Below are positions 25,218-34,768 of a stretch of 64,000 nucleotides of DNA, one piece after another. The position numbers were made by a program, and so were the translations under genes. The notes below the pieces were generated by a model that saw only the letters and a program-made list of their open reading frames with translations, ran no database searches and was not told where the DNA came from. Where the stretch lies: the NCBI GenBank assembly GCA_964626735.1, contig CAZVIJ010000003.1, forward strand, positions 1 to 64,000, read 5' to 3'. The stretch comes from CAZVIJ01 sp964626735 (GTDB lineage: Bacteria > Patescibacteriota > Dojkabacteria > JAOAGR01). Within the stretch, counting starts at the first letter, position 1. The number at the start of each line of letters is the position of its first letter.

Positions 25218-25895
25218 TCACGTCTTCACTTCGCCTCCAGAGACCTTGAGCGTAAAGTTTTGCGATGTGACTTTACCTTCCGGATCTCGAGTATATACGA
25301 CATAGGTTAAGGTATTTTCGTCTAATTTGCCAAGTTCCAAGATTTCCTTGAATTCATCGTGGTTGAAATCGGGCATTTTCACCTGATGCGTAAACTTCTT
25401 TGACTCCAAATCGAATTTCCAGATTCCCCCATACTTCTTGTAGTCGGACGTTATTAATTCGATTTCCTTTTGGCATCGTTCGGGAGCAAGATTTTCCTCC
25501 TTGGTGCAGCCAAATGGGTATGGTGTGATGAGAACGTAGAGTCCGCCGTCTTTCATGGTTACTAAATCGCTTGATGACGAGACGACAAGCGAGACGGGCT
25601 CGGTAAGCGTCAACTTCATGCTGCCGAGCGTGGATACCGTCCGGTTGAGCGGGTTTATCTTCTTGATGGTAATCCCGTCATACGTGTAGATCAGGTATTG
25701 GGCTTCTATCGAATTGGTGCTTCCCCTTCTGACGAGCATTTGTTCGTTGAAGGCAAAGTTGGATTTCTTTTCTATCTTCCCCCCTTTCAGCGTATATGTT
25801 TTGCCTCCGAGGCCAACGTAGAGCAGTCCCACAAATAGAGAGACGAGCAGTACGCCGATAACGCCGGTAATAATTTTTTCGGGTAGTTTTCTCAT
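25218..25895 (-). CDS. Single-TM protein with extracytoplasmic domain
   Basis: 225 residues from ATG 25895. N-terminal TM (KIITGVIGVLLVSLFVGLLYVGL), then about 200 residues predicted outside, beta-rich, with two Cys (GCTKEENLAPERC) likely bridged. The text pattern (IKKINPLNRTVSTLG, GGIWKFDLESKKF) suggests beta-propeller-like repeats but no named family. The -10 TATAAT (reverse of 25903-25908) is 7 nt before this ATG, so the longer in-frame start at 25931 is rejected. Confidence 0.65.
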   Translation of the reverse strand: MRKLPEKIITGVIGVLLVSLFVGLLYVGLGGKTYTLKGGKIEKKSNFAFNEQMLVRRGSTNSIEAQYLIYTYDGITIKKINPLNRTVSTLGSMKLTLTEPVSLVVSSSSDLVTMKDGGLYVLITPYPFGCTKEENLAPERCQKEIELITSDYKKYGGIWKFDLESKKFTHQVKMPDFNHDEFKEILELGKLDENTLTYVVYTRDPEGKVTSQNFTLKVSGGEVKT

Positions 25896-25917
25896 GTACG
25901 CAATTATATTGAAGGGC

Positions 25918-25946
25918 AATAAAAAAAACACCCTTACGGGTGTTGT
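25918..25946 (-). terminator. Terminator of galU
   Basis: On the minus strand AACACCC, loop GTAA, GGGTGTT, then eight T (reverse of 25920-25944). Confidence 0.9.
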
Positions 25947-25961
25947 CGGAATCAGTAACGA

Positions 25962-26846
25962 TTAAAGAGACAGATTCTTGAGGAATTCCCTGAATTCGCT
26001 GCCGATATCCGGATGATCGAGCGAAAGCTCGATAGCCGTTTTCATGTACTTGAGTTTATCTCCAGTATCGTAATACTTGCCGTTTTCGATTACTTTCGCG
26101 TAAACCGTCGTGGTTTGGCACATTTGATCGATCGCTTCGGGCAAGAACATTTCTCCGCCGGTTCCAGGCTGCTGGTTGTTCAAGAAGGGGTAAATGTCGG
26201 GAGTGAGCAGGTATCCGGCATTGATAGCGATATTGGTTGTTTCAATCCCTTTGGGTCCTGGTTTCTCGATAAGCCTATCGACTCTCCATACTCCCGGCTC
26301 GACTTCTTCGCCTTGGATGAATCCGTACTTATTGCGATCGCTTTCGGTTGGCGTCGGTTTTTCTACCGCGCCGAGCACTGAAGATTTGTACTTTTCATAT
26401 ACTTCGAGCATTTGCTGCATTCTAGACTTCGGCTTCGCGAAATATAGGTCGTCGCCGAATACGACAAAGAACGGTTCGCCATTCGTCACGCTTTGCGCCA
26501 GTTTCACGGGAGTTGCATTGCCGTACGGGCCTTTCTGCCTAATATAGATATAGTTTGCCGCGTCAGAGATTTTGTTGACCATGGGAATCAGATGCTCTTT
26601 CCCGCCATCGACCAAGTTCTTGATAAGGTCTTGGTTTGCTGAATCGAAGTGGTCTTCGATAGCCCGCTTGTTGTAGTTCGTTACGAGTATGATATCTTCT
26701 ATTCCCGCTTGAATGGCTTCTTCAACCGTGTACTCGATAACCGGCTTATCGACGATCGGTAGCATCTCTTTCGGGATAGCTTTCGTGTAGGGGAGGAATC
26801 GTGTTCCGAATCCTGCTGCTGGGATGACAATTTTTCTTACTTTCAT
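25962..26846 (-). CDS. galU: UTP-glucose-1-phosphate uridylyltransferase
   Basis: 294 residues. Begins RKIVIPAAGFGTRFLPYTKAIPKEMLPIVDKPVIEY (nucleotide-binding loop and catalytic residues of GalU), with FFVVFGDDLYF, GEEVEPGVWRVDRLIEKPGP and GTGGEMFLPEAID. Forms UDP-glucose from UTP and glucose-1-phosphate for surface glycans. Monocistronic, with its own terminator. Confidence 0.96.
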   Translation of the reverse strand: MKVRKIVIPAAGFGTRFLPYTKAIPKEMLPIVDKPVIEYTVEEAIQAGIEDIILVTNYNKRAIEDHFDSANQDLIKNLVDGGKEHLIPMVNKISDAANYIYIRQKGPYGNATPVKLAQSVTNGEPFFVVFGDDLYFAKPKSRMQQMLEVYEKYKSSVLGAVEKPTPTESDRNKYGFIQGEEVEPGVWRVDRLIEKPGPKGIETTNIAINAGYLLTPDIYPFLNNQQPGTGGEMFLPEAIDQMCQTTTVYAKVIENGKYYDTGDKLKYMKTAIELSLDHPDIGSEFREFLKNLSL

Positions 26847-26952
26847 ACGATACTTGGATTACGCTTGGGATTGTAGTCGATCTTGCCTAAATAGTAAAAG
26901 AATATTTTCATTTTCGTTTCATCGGTGTACTATCCAATGTAGTTTTTCGATC

Positions 26953-27414
26953 ATGAGCGCAGCAATGGCAATAACAACAAACACGAGAGAACCCGGGAGC
27001 GATATGCAGGTTTGGGAAGATCTATATGGAATCGATTTTGGTTTTGTACACCATTCAATCCAAGACCCCCAAGAAATACTGAGGACTATTCTTAACGAGC
27101 CTGCAATCCAACCGGAAATAAAACCGCAAGTTGCCGGTGCGGCTTCAGTTCTCGCATACTGCGCGTTGCATCACCCGAGAACATCGATGGGAATACTTAC
27201 TGCAGATACCCAATCGTTCGGGCCGAATTGCCTCCATGGCCATCCAGCCATTTGGCACGGAATGGTAGAGGCGTTATATGCATATACGCTTGCTTCCCGA
27301 GAGGAGCCCGAACGATTTTACCGTTTTGCGCTCTTATGCAACGCAAGCGGGGTTCCACTCCTGACGCCAACTATCACGACCAACTTGCCTTGGTTTAAGC
27401 TTAATAATCACTGA
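26953..27414 (+). CDS. Hypothetical protein
   Basis: 153 residues from ATG 26953 (MSAAMAITTNTREPG). No signal or TM segment. Contains His/Cys-rich stretches (VLAYCALHHPRTSMGIL, GPNCLHGHPAIWHGMVEAL) that could bind metal, but no family is recognised. Upstream in-frame start at 26824 would read through the galU promoter and is rejected. A TACTAT box lies about 20 nt before the ATG. Confidence 0.5.
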   Translation: MSAAMAITTNTREPGSDMQVWEDLYGIDFGFVHHSIQDPQEILRTILNEPAIQPEIKPQVAGAASVLAYCALHHPRTSMGILTADTQSFGPNCLHGHPAIWHGMVEALYAYTLASREEPERFYRFALLCNASGVPLLTPTITTNLPWFKLNNH

Positions 27415-27420
27415 TGGGAA

Positions 27421-27861
27421 TTAACCTTGCTTTTGGTACATTCTCAACCTTCTCGATAGAATTTGGTTGAGCTGGAACGAAACGTCCTGCTTTTGACGCT
27501 CTTCGGCTATGCGGGTATTCTTGAGGAATGTGAGGTACTGTCTTTGGATGTGGATATCATACGGTAGTTCGTTTAGCAGTTCCTGAAGTTCCTCTTTGGT
27601 GAACGTCTTCTTCATGTGGTAATTCGAATACAGGCTCCAATGCTCTTGTTCGATCGACGATGCATCGGCATAGAGGGGCAGTTCGAAATCCTTGAGCCAT
27701 CCGTATTCGACATTCATGTCTATGTAATATGAATATTGCTTGACGTCCTCTGGTTTGAACATCCTCTGTTCCCTCAGGATCGAGACATACTCCAACACGA
27801 GTTGTTTCGCCCTCAGGAACATGTCTTTATCTTCTTTATAACTATCCATACGATTGTTCAT
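27421..27861 (-). CDS. Hypothetical helical protein
   Basis: 146 residues, charged, helical, no TM segment. The segment LKDFELPLYADASSIEQEHW resembles one in the protein at 11721-12041. TATACA (reverse of 27868-27873) is 6 nt before the ATG at 27861. Function unknown. Confidence 0.55.
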   Translation of the reverse strand: MNNRMDSYKEDKDMFLRAKQLVLEYVSILREQRMFKPEDVKQYSYYIDMNVEYGWLKDFELPLYADASSIEQEHWSLYSNYHMKKTFTKEELQELLNELPYDIHIQRQYLTFLKNTRIAEERQKQDVSFQLNQILSRRLRMYQKQG

Positions 27862-27915
27862 TCATAATGTATAACAATTTTACATATTAATCAGGCTGTA
27901 ACAGCTATATAATGG

Positions 27916-27921
27916 TATAAT
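27916..27921 (+). promoter_or_regulatory. -10 box TATAAT
   Basis: Perfect consensus 8 nt before the ATG at 27930. Confidence 0.65.
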
Positions 27922-27929
27922 CGTAAACG

Positions 27930-29573
27930 ATGAAATCTCCCGACAGCCTCGGCTACTATGCCCATCGCGCTGCTCTCACTACTAAGTATGTCGTGCAAGG
28001 TATCGCCCGCGAAATTTACCGGGAATTCGGAGGAGTTATCCTTGTGGTGGGAGTTGTTTCTTTATTGGCAATAACAATACCTTCGATTCAGCGGTTTGGT
28101 TTTTGGGGAGACTGCGATGCATCGAAAAATCCGCCTACATGCCCCACAGCAGCTCCGACCGCTGTGGCATTGGTACCGACGGCAGCGCCCGCAATCGCGC
28201 CGGCATCTCCGATAGCCGCTCCACCTGAACCAAGCACTCCGACAGCTTTGGTACCAGATCAAGGTATTGAGCCGCCGACGCCTACATTGGTTCCGCCGAC
28301 CGAAACAGCAGTCCCTACTCCAGTAGTGCGCACCCTGAACTTAGCGCCCGATCCCATAGATGCAGAAAAGCTGGAACACCTGAAAGAAACAATCCAATAT
28401 AACGAGAATGCCGGATTCGCCGCTAACTACGAGCATGGCAATTACGTGGGACAGAATTTCGAAGGAGCAGACCGCTCTTCGCTTCCCGAGGACGAGATGC
28501 TTGCTTCTTACGGTGAGATGGCAAATCTTCTTAAAGACGGGATACACGAACTCGGAATGCATTACGGTTTAACCTTCCCCGCAGGATTCGCTATCGATGC
28601 TGAGATGTCCGATCGACCCGACGGTGCGTTCGATCATAACGACAAACCTACCGATAGAAATTTCATCGAACATCGGCAGCTTCCGGAGACAGCAAATATT
28701 CCCGTTGACGGTATTTCGATAAAGAAAGAGGGAGACCAGTGGTATTACCTCTTGAGAATTTCAGCGTATGCAGGCAATGCGAAATATATTTATCCAACGA
28801 AAGCCGATGCGCAGGCGCACAATTTAGAAACTGGAATGAGCGCTGTTCTGTATTTTCGGGTTCCAGTAAACGCGCAAAATACCGATATGCTTCGTAGTAT
28901 GCTTATGCATCCGACGACAACGATCGCTACCGTGATATCCCGCTGGTCGACGACCGAAAATCAGCTACATAACGCTCGGCAATCGATTCTCGAAACAATC
29001 GATACACTGAAGAATCTTGACCGCAGTACGTTGAAGGTCGTCAAATTGCCCAATGGCCAAGATGCATACCAGATTAGTCTGCTTGATCTCACGAAGTTAA
29101 GCTCGCCTAATGTTGCGCAAATATACAAAATAGGAAAATCGAGAATTGTAGATGACGAGACGGGAGCATCGATTGTTGTCGATGATCCGGGAGGCGGGGC
29201 TTGCGGCGGCGGCTCAGTTATCGGTGAACAGTTACGTAGATATCTCGATGTATTGGGATATTCCGAAGAGGACGTCGACCAGAATTTCATTCTCGAGCAC
29301 AACAATCACACAAAACGCATTAGCCCTACCGAATACTTTTTCGACCCGTATATCCGCGGCAATATCAGCGGCCACGGAAGGAAATGGAATGATTGGACGT
29401 ATATGGTGTCCGATAACGGATACCGAACGGACGGTATCTTATTGATACCGGTCAAATTCTTCGACTTCAGCATGAAGTACACGGACTTCGACTTCGTTGC
29501 TATTCCGGGACAAAAGAATGATCGGCTGTTCTCGCTCGTCGAGCTTCTACCGAATCCGGCTTATCGAAGATAA
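27930..29573 (+). CDS. Membrane-anchored extracellular protein with Ala/Pro/Thr linker
   Basis: 547 residues. A 35-residue cytoplasmic head and one TM span (GGVILVVGVVSLLAITI) precede an Ala/Pro/Thr-rich linker (about 68-130) and about 400 residues outside. The external part contains a charged helical segment, GGGACGGGSVIGEQL, and a C-terminal piece with FILEHNNHTKRISPTEYFFDPY. No family is recognised; an enzyme or binding role is open. The last 27 nt overlap the convergent rnpA. Confidence 0.6.
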   Translation: MKSPDSLGYYAHRAALTTKYVVQGIAREIYREFGGVILVVGVVSLLAITIPSIQRFGFWGDCDASKNPPTCPTAAPTAVALVPTAAPAIAPASPIAAPPEPSTPTALVPDQGIEPPTPTLVPPTETAVPTPVVRTLNLAPDPIDAEKLEHLKETIQYNENAGFAANYEHGNYVGQNFEGADRSSLPEDEMLASYGEMANLLKDGIHELGMHYGLTFPAGFAIDAEMSDRPDGAFDHNDKPTDRNFIEHRQLPETANIPVDGISIKKEGDQWYYLLRISAYAGNAKYIYPTKADAQAHNLETGMSAVLYFRVPVNAQNTDMLRSMLMHPTTTIATVISRWSTTENQLHNARQSILETIDTLKNLDRSTLKVVKLPNGQDAYQISLLDLTKLSSPNVAQIYKIGKSRIVDDETGASIVVDDPGGGACGGGSVIGEQLRRYLDVLGYSEEDVDQNFILEHNNHTKRISPTEYFFDPYIRGNISGHGRKWNDWTYMVSDNGYRTDGILLIPVKFFDFSMKYTDFDFVAIPGQKNDRLFSLVELLPNPAYRR

Positions 29574-29879
29574 CAATTCTTTCTTGATAAGGTCGAAGCC
29601 GTGTTCGTCCTTGATCTTCCTCAAATCGGCTTTGCATAAAATCGCTATTTGTTTTGCCTGCGTCGTATTCGGTATAAAACCGGTCCTCAGAATTTCGCGA
29701 ACGACGCGCTTCGTGTAGTTTCGATGAGAAGCGAGCGGGATTACTTTTTTCTGGACNNNNNNNNNNAGTTTTTGCGCAGGGGCGAACACAAACGTGAAAT
29801 AGCGGGAATGTACCCGCTGCCCCCGTTTGAACAGTCGGTCGAACTCCTTTTTGTGCTTTAACGTGAGTGACCGCGGCAT
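29547..29879 (-). CDS. rnpA: Ribonuclease P protein component (interrupted by assembly gap)
   Basis: About 110 residues. MPRSLTLKHKKEFDRLFKRGQRVHSRYFTFVFAP matches the RnpA N-terminus and NYTKRVVREILRTG the RNR-type RNA-binding helix (family R-N-x-x-K-R-x-x-R-E). Ten N at 29757-29766 fall inside the central strand region, and the frame is kept across them. RnpA binds the 5' leader of pre-tRNA. It has its own -10 (TATTAT, reverse of 29888-29893) 8 nt before the ATG, after the rpmH terminator. Confidence 0.9.
   Translation of the reverse strand: MPRSLTLKHKKEFDRLFKRGQRVHSRYFTFVFAPAQKXXXXVQKKVIPLASHRNYTKRVVREILRTGFIPNTTQAKQIAILCKADLRKIKDEHGFDLIKKELLSSISRIR
29757..29766. other. Assembly gap (10 N) in rnpA
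   Basis: Fixed-length N run; the true length is unknown. Confidence 0.98.
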
Positions 29880-29896
29880 ATATTGCTATAATAACC

Positions 29897-29924
29897 AAAA
29901 ATTGCTGTTGTACAACAGCAATTT
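29897..29924 (-). terminator. Terminator-like palindrome between rpmH and rnpA
   Basis: AAATTGCTGTTG (29899-29910), TA, CAACAGCAATTT (29913-29924) is a perfect 12-bp hairpin with a T-run on the minus strand just after rpmH. It uncouples rpmH from rnpA. Confidence 0.75.
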
Positions 29925-29944
29925 AGCTTGGTGGAAAATAAAGG

Positions 29945-30127
29945 TTATCTCCTCTTGTGTCGGGGAGCCTTCATAAGCTTGCGCATTTCATCGGAAACGG
30001 TCAATTGCTTCCTGCCTCGAGCTCTCCTTCGTTTGATCACATTACGGCCGCTAGCCGTGCTCATAAGCTCACGAAACCCATGTTTTCTAAGCCTCTTCAG
30101 TTTTTTGGGCTGCCACGTTCTTTTCAT
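29945..30127 (-). CDS. rpmH: 50S ribosomal protein L34
   Basis: 60 residues: [20 protein letters not shown] followed by the [12 protein letters not shown] core of L34. A 15-residue C-terminal extension ([16 protein letters not shown]) goes beyond the usual 44-46 residues. rpmH next to rnpA is the conserved bacterial order. The start at 30127 is fixed by the family; the leader is about 25-30 nt. Confidence 0.95.
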   Translation of the reverse strand: MKRTWQPKKLKRLRKHGFRELMSTASGRNVIKRRRARGRKQLTVSDEMRKLMKAPRHKRR

Positions 30128-30153
30128 AACAATTGCTGATAACTTTGTGATGA

Positions 30154-30161
30154 TACTATAA
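30154..30161. promoter_or_regulatory. Shared -10 region of rpmH and the first dockerin gene
   Basis: TACTAT on the plus strand (30154-30159), 4 nt before the ATG at 30164, overlaps TATAGT on the minus strand facing rpmH. Confidence 0.5.
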
Positions 30162-30163
30162 AA

Positions 30164-32335
30164 ATGCATATTTTGCCAGAATCGGGTAAGTCACCGGGTT
30201 CTGTTCGCTTGTGGAGGGATTTGATCTATTATCGGGCTATTAAGGTGTTCAGGAGCATAATCGTAAAGCTTTTTGCGGTAATTTTGGTGCCGTTCGTCGT
30301 TATTTTGGCTTTCAGGAACGAACCGGTGTCGGCTCCTAGAGCCTATGCCCAATCAACCCCGGCTTCGATGGCCGAATATTGGAACGGGTCGGCATATTTC
30401 AACTACCAAACGCAGTTTCTCTTCCCTACGACTCCCGGAACCCGGCAATTTGTCGATATGAACCTTGGGCTCGATCTTGTGGTTCGAGGAAATACTTGGT
30501 TCCTCTTCCACCGGGAGTATTTTCCGGCCCCCAATCCGTCCCGTTGCAAATTCGACTCAGCCAGGATTGTAGGAGTCAAATCGGTCGATAAAGGAAAAAC
30601 ATGGACGGGTAGGACTGTACTTATGGAACCGTATACTAGTTCGCCCGGATCGCTGCTGGAATGTGCCGTTATCGATGGAGATGCCTATTACGACGAACCT
30701 TCAAATACATGGCATAATCTCACTCAATGCCTGAGCGCGAATCAGGTATGGAGCGTATGCCATGCTACCCGCACCGGCGCAGATCCTTTGGGCCCATTCA
30801 CAATGGATCCCGCGAACCCCGTGATACGGAACGACGGTAATCTTACCCATGACGTCCCCCGTATCGTTTTGGGCAATAATACTGCGTACCATGATGCGGG
30901 AACGCCGGATATCGTCCAGAAAATTGGAGACTACTACTATATTACTTTTCACGTGTACGATTACAGCAAATATGCGATGCGGATTGCAGCCAAGACGAAA
31001 GATTTCAAGAATTGGGAACGGGCCAATACTGCAACCGGGCCTATCTTCGATAGGTCGGATTGTGCCAAGTGGGTTACCGTAGACTTCAATGCGGCGGGAT
31101 GTATTGGCGCCGGATTATCAAGCACCTTGGTCGATTCCGATTATTACTACACCGCTATAGAGGCGCCGACGGTTAATCTCGCATGCGTTCCGGGCCAGGA
31201 ATGGGATTACGGCTTGGTCCGCTCTAACAATTTGGTCAACCATACGTGGTCGGCATATCAAGATGGAAGAAGTCCGTTTTTCCTCTCTACAAAAGAACTT
31301 GATCGTTCAACAGGAATCCCAGAATCTGGCAAAACGCCGCTGTGCGGTACGCAATACGTCCGATTGTTCAAAGACTCCGACGGTTCGGTCTACTTTATGG
31401 GTGCGAGGATCGGCCAGCTTTACGGCAACGCGTCCCGCTGGGCTGATAGCCTGACGAGCGTTTACCTGTATAAGCTTGAGCGAGGCGTTCCGTTCGCTTC
31501 GTATCGATTCCGAGAAGGGCCGTTCCAGTACAACGGGATGACGGTAAGCCATAACTATACCCAATCTGATGTCTTGGTTCCCGGGAGAATGGAAGCAAAT
31601 GTGCAAAATGTAGTGTGGCAATCCGGAGGACCGAATCATACGAACACACTTTACTTCAATGGTTCTAACTCTGTCTTGAACGGACCGAGAGACACGCTTC
31701 TGAATGTATCCGGCCCGCTCGGCTTGAAAGCTGGTTTGACGCTTCAAGCATTACCGACATCAAACTCCGCCTTAATCGCCGGGAAAACTGGATCGTATTG
31801 GATCGAACTTTATAAAGACGGGTACATGTGCGCATTTATTAACGAGAATCTCTCAAAGGCGAATAAATCGGCGTGCAAAAATACCGCTTCGCTAATCGGC
31901 ACGCGCCATGTGTACGCGATGAGCGTCAATACAAGCGCGAATGTCGTGCAACTAGGCATCGACGGTGCTATTGCCGCTTCAACTCCGATCGCTCCTGGAG
32001 GTATCTCCTCAGGTGGAGATTACTTTAGAGTCGGAAGCGCCGCCCCATCTGCCGACGGGTTTTACTCTTCATTCAAAGGCGTTTTGGATTCGGTAGACAT
32101 CTACAAAAATGCATTAGCGTTCGCTGCCCAACCGACGAGCACACCGCTTCCTACGGTAGATCCTTGCCCCAAACACGCAGTAGGTGATGCCAATTGCGAT
32201 GGAGCTATAAACCTAAACGATTTCGAACGGTTTAGGCAAGAATACACGGGGCTCTTGAATACCAAAACTTCCGACTTCACCGGTGACGGAAAAATTACGC
32301 TCCTCGACTTTGAGACATGGCGGAGAAACTTCTAG
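30164..32335 (+). CDS. Secreted dockerin protein: beta-propeller glycosidase-like + LamG + dockerin
   Basis: 723 residues. A long basic n-region and hydrophobic segment ([20 protein letters not shown]) precede a signal-peptidase-like site after AYAQS. Residues about 65-420 look like a five-bladed propeller of the GH43/GH32 kind ([53 protein letters not shown]). About 490-650 form a LamG/concanavalin-like domain ([36 protein letters not shown]). After a short Pro/Thr linker the end is a type I-like dockerin with two Ca loops ([12 protein letters not shown] and [12 protein letters not shown]). Catalytic activity is unproven. Confidence 0.82.
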   Translation: MHILPESGKSPGSVRLWRDLIYYRAIKVFRSIIVKLFAVILVPFVVILAFRNEPVSAPRAYAQSTPASMAEYWNGSAYFNYQTQFLFPTTPGTRQFVDMNLGLDLVVRGNTWFLFHREYFPAPNPSRCKFDSARIVGVKSVDKGKTWTGRTVLMEPYTSSPGSLLECAVIDGDAYYDEPSNTWHNLTQCLSANQVWSVCHATRTGADPLGPFTMDPANPVIRNDGNLTHDVPRIVLGNNTAYHDAGTPDIVQKIGDYYYITFHVYDYSKYAMRIAAKTKDFKNWERANTATGPIFDRSDCAKWVTVDFNAAGCIGAGLSSTLVDSDYYYTAIEAPTVNLACVPGQEWDYGLVRSNNLVNHTWSAYQDGRSPFFLSTKELDRSTGIPESGKTPLCGTQYVRLFKDSDGSVYFMGARIGQLYGNASRWADSLTSVYLYKLERGVPFASYRFREGPFQYNGMTVSHNYTQSDVLVPGRMEANVQNVVWQSGGPNHTNTLYFNGSNSVLNGPRDTLLNVSGPLGLKAGLTLQALPTSNSALIAGKTGSYWIELYKDGYMCAFINENLSKANKSACKNTASLIGTRHVYAMSVNTSANVVQLGIDGAIAASTPIAPGGISSGGDYFRVGSAAPSADGFYSSFKGVLDSVDIYKNALAFAAQPTSTPLPTVDPCPKHAVGDANCDGAINLNDFERFRQEYTGLLNTKTSDFTGDGKITLLDFETWRRNF

Positions 32336-32421
32336 TAGCCTTGCTACGCCAAAGTTTTTCGGCCATGACCCATGCACAAGCGCAGCGTAGGGCTGAGACA
32401 TGGAGAAGAAACTTCAAGTAG
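32312..32421 (+). repeat. Duplicated dockerin tail with conserved 3' element (copy 1)
   Basis: GAGACATGG of the dockerin end (32312) recurs 83 nt later (32395), followed by a second ETWRRNF-like tail and stop. In between lies GGCCATGACCCATGCACAAG (32361-32380) and 7 more bases that recur at 39164-39190. The repeated tail is in another frame, so it is not translated by readthrough. Confidence 0.8.
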
Positions 32422-32461
32422 CGTTGCCTCCTCCAGAAAATACCACTAGTATGGTATCAGG

Positions 32462-34691
32462 ATGAGGGTAGATTCAAAATTTAAAAAGGCCGCATTGCTC
32501 ATTGGGGTGGCGTTACTATCACTTGCCATTGTTGCCGCATCGGTGTTCTTAACGAGAAAAAACAGCTCGACGGATACCAGAAACCGTGCATACAATCCAA
32601 GTGACCCGAATGCAGCAACGTTAAAGTTGCAAACATCGAAAACGACTCCGGTAACCGCTGGAGAAACGGTCGATGTTAATATGATCGTAACCGTTACGGG
32701 AGGAACAAGAGTATCTGCGGTCAAGACGAGCATCGGTTACGATTTCGCAAAGCTTACTTTCAACAAAGCTGCTTCTGAAGATTCGACGCTCATGGCGAAT
32801 ACCGAATGTCGAACCATGAATCTCGGGTTACCCAGCACACTATCGGTAACGGTTCCGACCCCCGGATCAATTGTTATCTCCCGCGTACTGACGAACAGCA
32901 ACCCTGCCAGTCTACCCACCAATACGTTTTGTTTAGGCACGCTCAAATTTACCGTGCTTCCGCAGGTGAGCGGATCGACAGCTCGCTCAATCGTAAGCCT
33001 CGATACTAATCCCCTCAACTGGGATATTACCGGCGTTAAGCTGGTGAACGGCCAATACGTATCGAGCCAGCTGATTTTCCAAGCTGACCCTAATGCCTCA
33101 TCGGTATCATTCGCATTCCCCACGCCACTCCCTACCGCCACGAAAATTCCGACAGCCACGATTGCTCCCACTGCAACTCGCTTACCGCAAGCTACTCCAT
33201 CCCCAACAACCACGCCTACGACCATCGTAAGTCCGACGACCGGCTCTACCGCAACGCCGGTTGCTACCGCTACGAAAGTTCCAACGGCTACGGCAACAAG
33301 AATTCCTCAGCTGACCCCTACGCCGACAAACAATAATCCCGTTACGCTTATCGTATGCGCCGAAGGGATTACCAACGGATGCCAGTACTCTGGAGCGGCA
33401 GGATTCCAGAAGGCGCTCGACGATATTCCGGCCGGAACCGACGCTAAACACAACACGATTATCGTTCGCGGAAATTTAGCGAATCCCATGACGTCGGGGT
33501 TCAACTTCACGAATTCCCTTACCGCAATGATGGGAAACGGCGAACCCAACAAGTGCGCGTTGACGATTCGCAATAAGTACGTTTCAATCAACGGCGAAGG
33601 AATGCCGTATCTTAATATCGGATTCAATAGCGGTATCTGTACGGTAAATGGAGGACTCGACGTGAGCGGGTTGTGGTTCAAGAATGCGGCTCGAAGCCCA
33701 GAACGATGTTACATGACGCTCAATGCCTGCTCGGAAGGTGCCTCGATTTACATGACCGGATATGCGTACTCTTCGAATATCTACAACAATCTGTTTACCG
33801 ACTCGTATCGAGGAATCCTCTTCTATGTCGGTAGTTTCGATAACGTGCGGGTTATGCAAAACACCTTCGCGTACAACCAATTCGCTGCACTTTCCAACTA
33901 CCAGCCTATTACGCTATCGAGCTTCAACATTAGCAATGTGTTCTACAAGAACGGGCTCATGACCAATGAAACTTCGACCCCCGGCGATCAAAATTCATGT
34001 CGTCCTGCCGATATCTTTGTAGAAAAGTTCGATACCGGTACGACGAAATCGATAAATGCCGTCGGAAACATACTGGCCCGATCGAGCAGCAATATCTTCT
34101 TCGGGTCGCCGCGACCGGCGTCGTACGGCTGCGAAGCGAGCGAATTTGATGCCGTCAAGTATTTCGTCGATATGAATATCCTGGATAAGGATCCCCATTT
34201 CTTGCGTCCGCCAATGCAATTCAAGGAAACGTCGTTCAACTACCACTTGATTTCGACATCGCCTGCAGTAAATACCGGTTTGCAGGGAGTTCAAATGGGG
34301 CTGACATGGCTTGACCCGGATAAGAGTCTTGCTGACATGGGACTGTACGGTGGACCGATGGCATGCGTCGCCGATCCCAAACTTCCGGGATGTAACCCTA
34401 CCGTCACTATCACGCCGACAAACGGGCCAACGAAAATCGTGACGCCTACGGTTACCACAACTAATGTACCGACGACGCCTACAACCTCCACAGCTCCCGC
34501 ATGTCCGCTCCATGCAAGCGGCGATGCTACGTGCGATGGGAAGATAAATCNNNNNNNNNNATCTCAACGACTTCGAATCGTGGAGAAAGGAATTTACCGG
34601 CGCGGCGACAACGAAGTCAGCAGACTTCAATACCGACGCGAAAGTGAATCTCAGCGACTTTGAAATCTGGCGTAGGGGCTTTACGCAATAA
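32462..34691 (+). CDS. Membrane-anchored cohesin-like + beta-helix + dockerin protein (interrupted by gap)
   Basis: About 740 residues. N-terminal TM anchor (ALLIGVALLSLAIVAASVFLTRK), a cohesin-like beta-sandwich (about 46-205) with Cys pair ECRTMN and FCLGTLKF, a Thr/Pro linker (about 220-290), a right-handed beta-helix region (about 295-640) and a dockerin. Ten N at 34551-34560 cut the first Ca loop. Past the gap the true frame reads LNDFESWRKEF, DFNTDAKVNLSD and ends at TAA 34691. Both flanks repeat ATC, so the gap probably hides no missing bases. Carrying both a cohesin-like and a dockerin module it could act as an adaptor. TAGTAT is 9 nt before the ATG. Confidence 0.8.
34551..34560. other. 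Assembly gap (10 N) in a dockerin domain
   Basis: Sequence reads AAATC, N10, ATCTCAACG. Merging the shared ATC restores a normal dockerin loop (INLNDFES). Confidence 0.95.
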
Positions 34692-34708
34692 CTTGTTTTA
34701 AAATCGGT

Positions 34709-34740
34709 AATCGGGATGCCCAACGGCATCTCGATTTTTA
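34709..34740 (+). terminator. Intrinsic terminator after the beta-helix dockerin gene
   Basis: ATCGGGATGCC (34710-34720), loop CAAC, GGCATCTCGAT (34725-34735), then T-run. It splits the dockerin cluster into at least two transcription units. Confidence 0.92.
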
Positions 34741-34768
34741 TTGCGCTTGTCTGCTATGATAAATGGAC

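Noticed and set aside
29500..29898. 132-residue minus-strand reading overlapping rnpA.
   Set aside because: It is another frame of rnpA and of the 3' end of the 27930 gene, and it has no family features.
32335..32421. Programmed readthrough or frameshift into the second dockerin tail.
   Set aside because: The tail copy is 83 nt downstream, out of frame, tandem stops follow the gene, and the second copy at 39198 contains an early stop.
34551..34663. Frameshifted, truncated dockerin in the beta-helix protein.
   Set aside because: The frame break is created by the 10-N gap. Joining the flanks by the shared ATC restores a normal dockerin ending at 34691.
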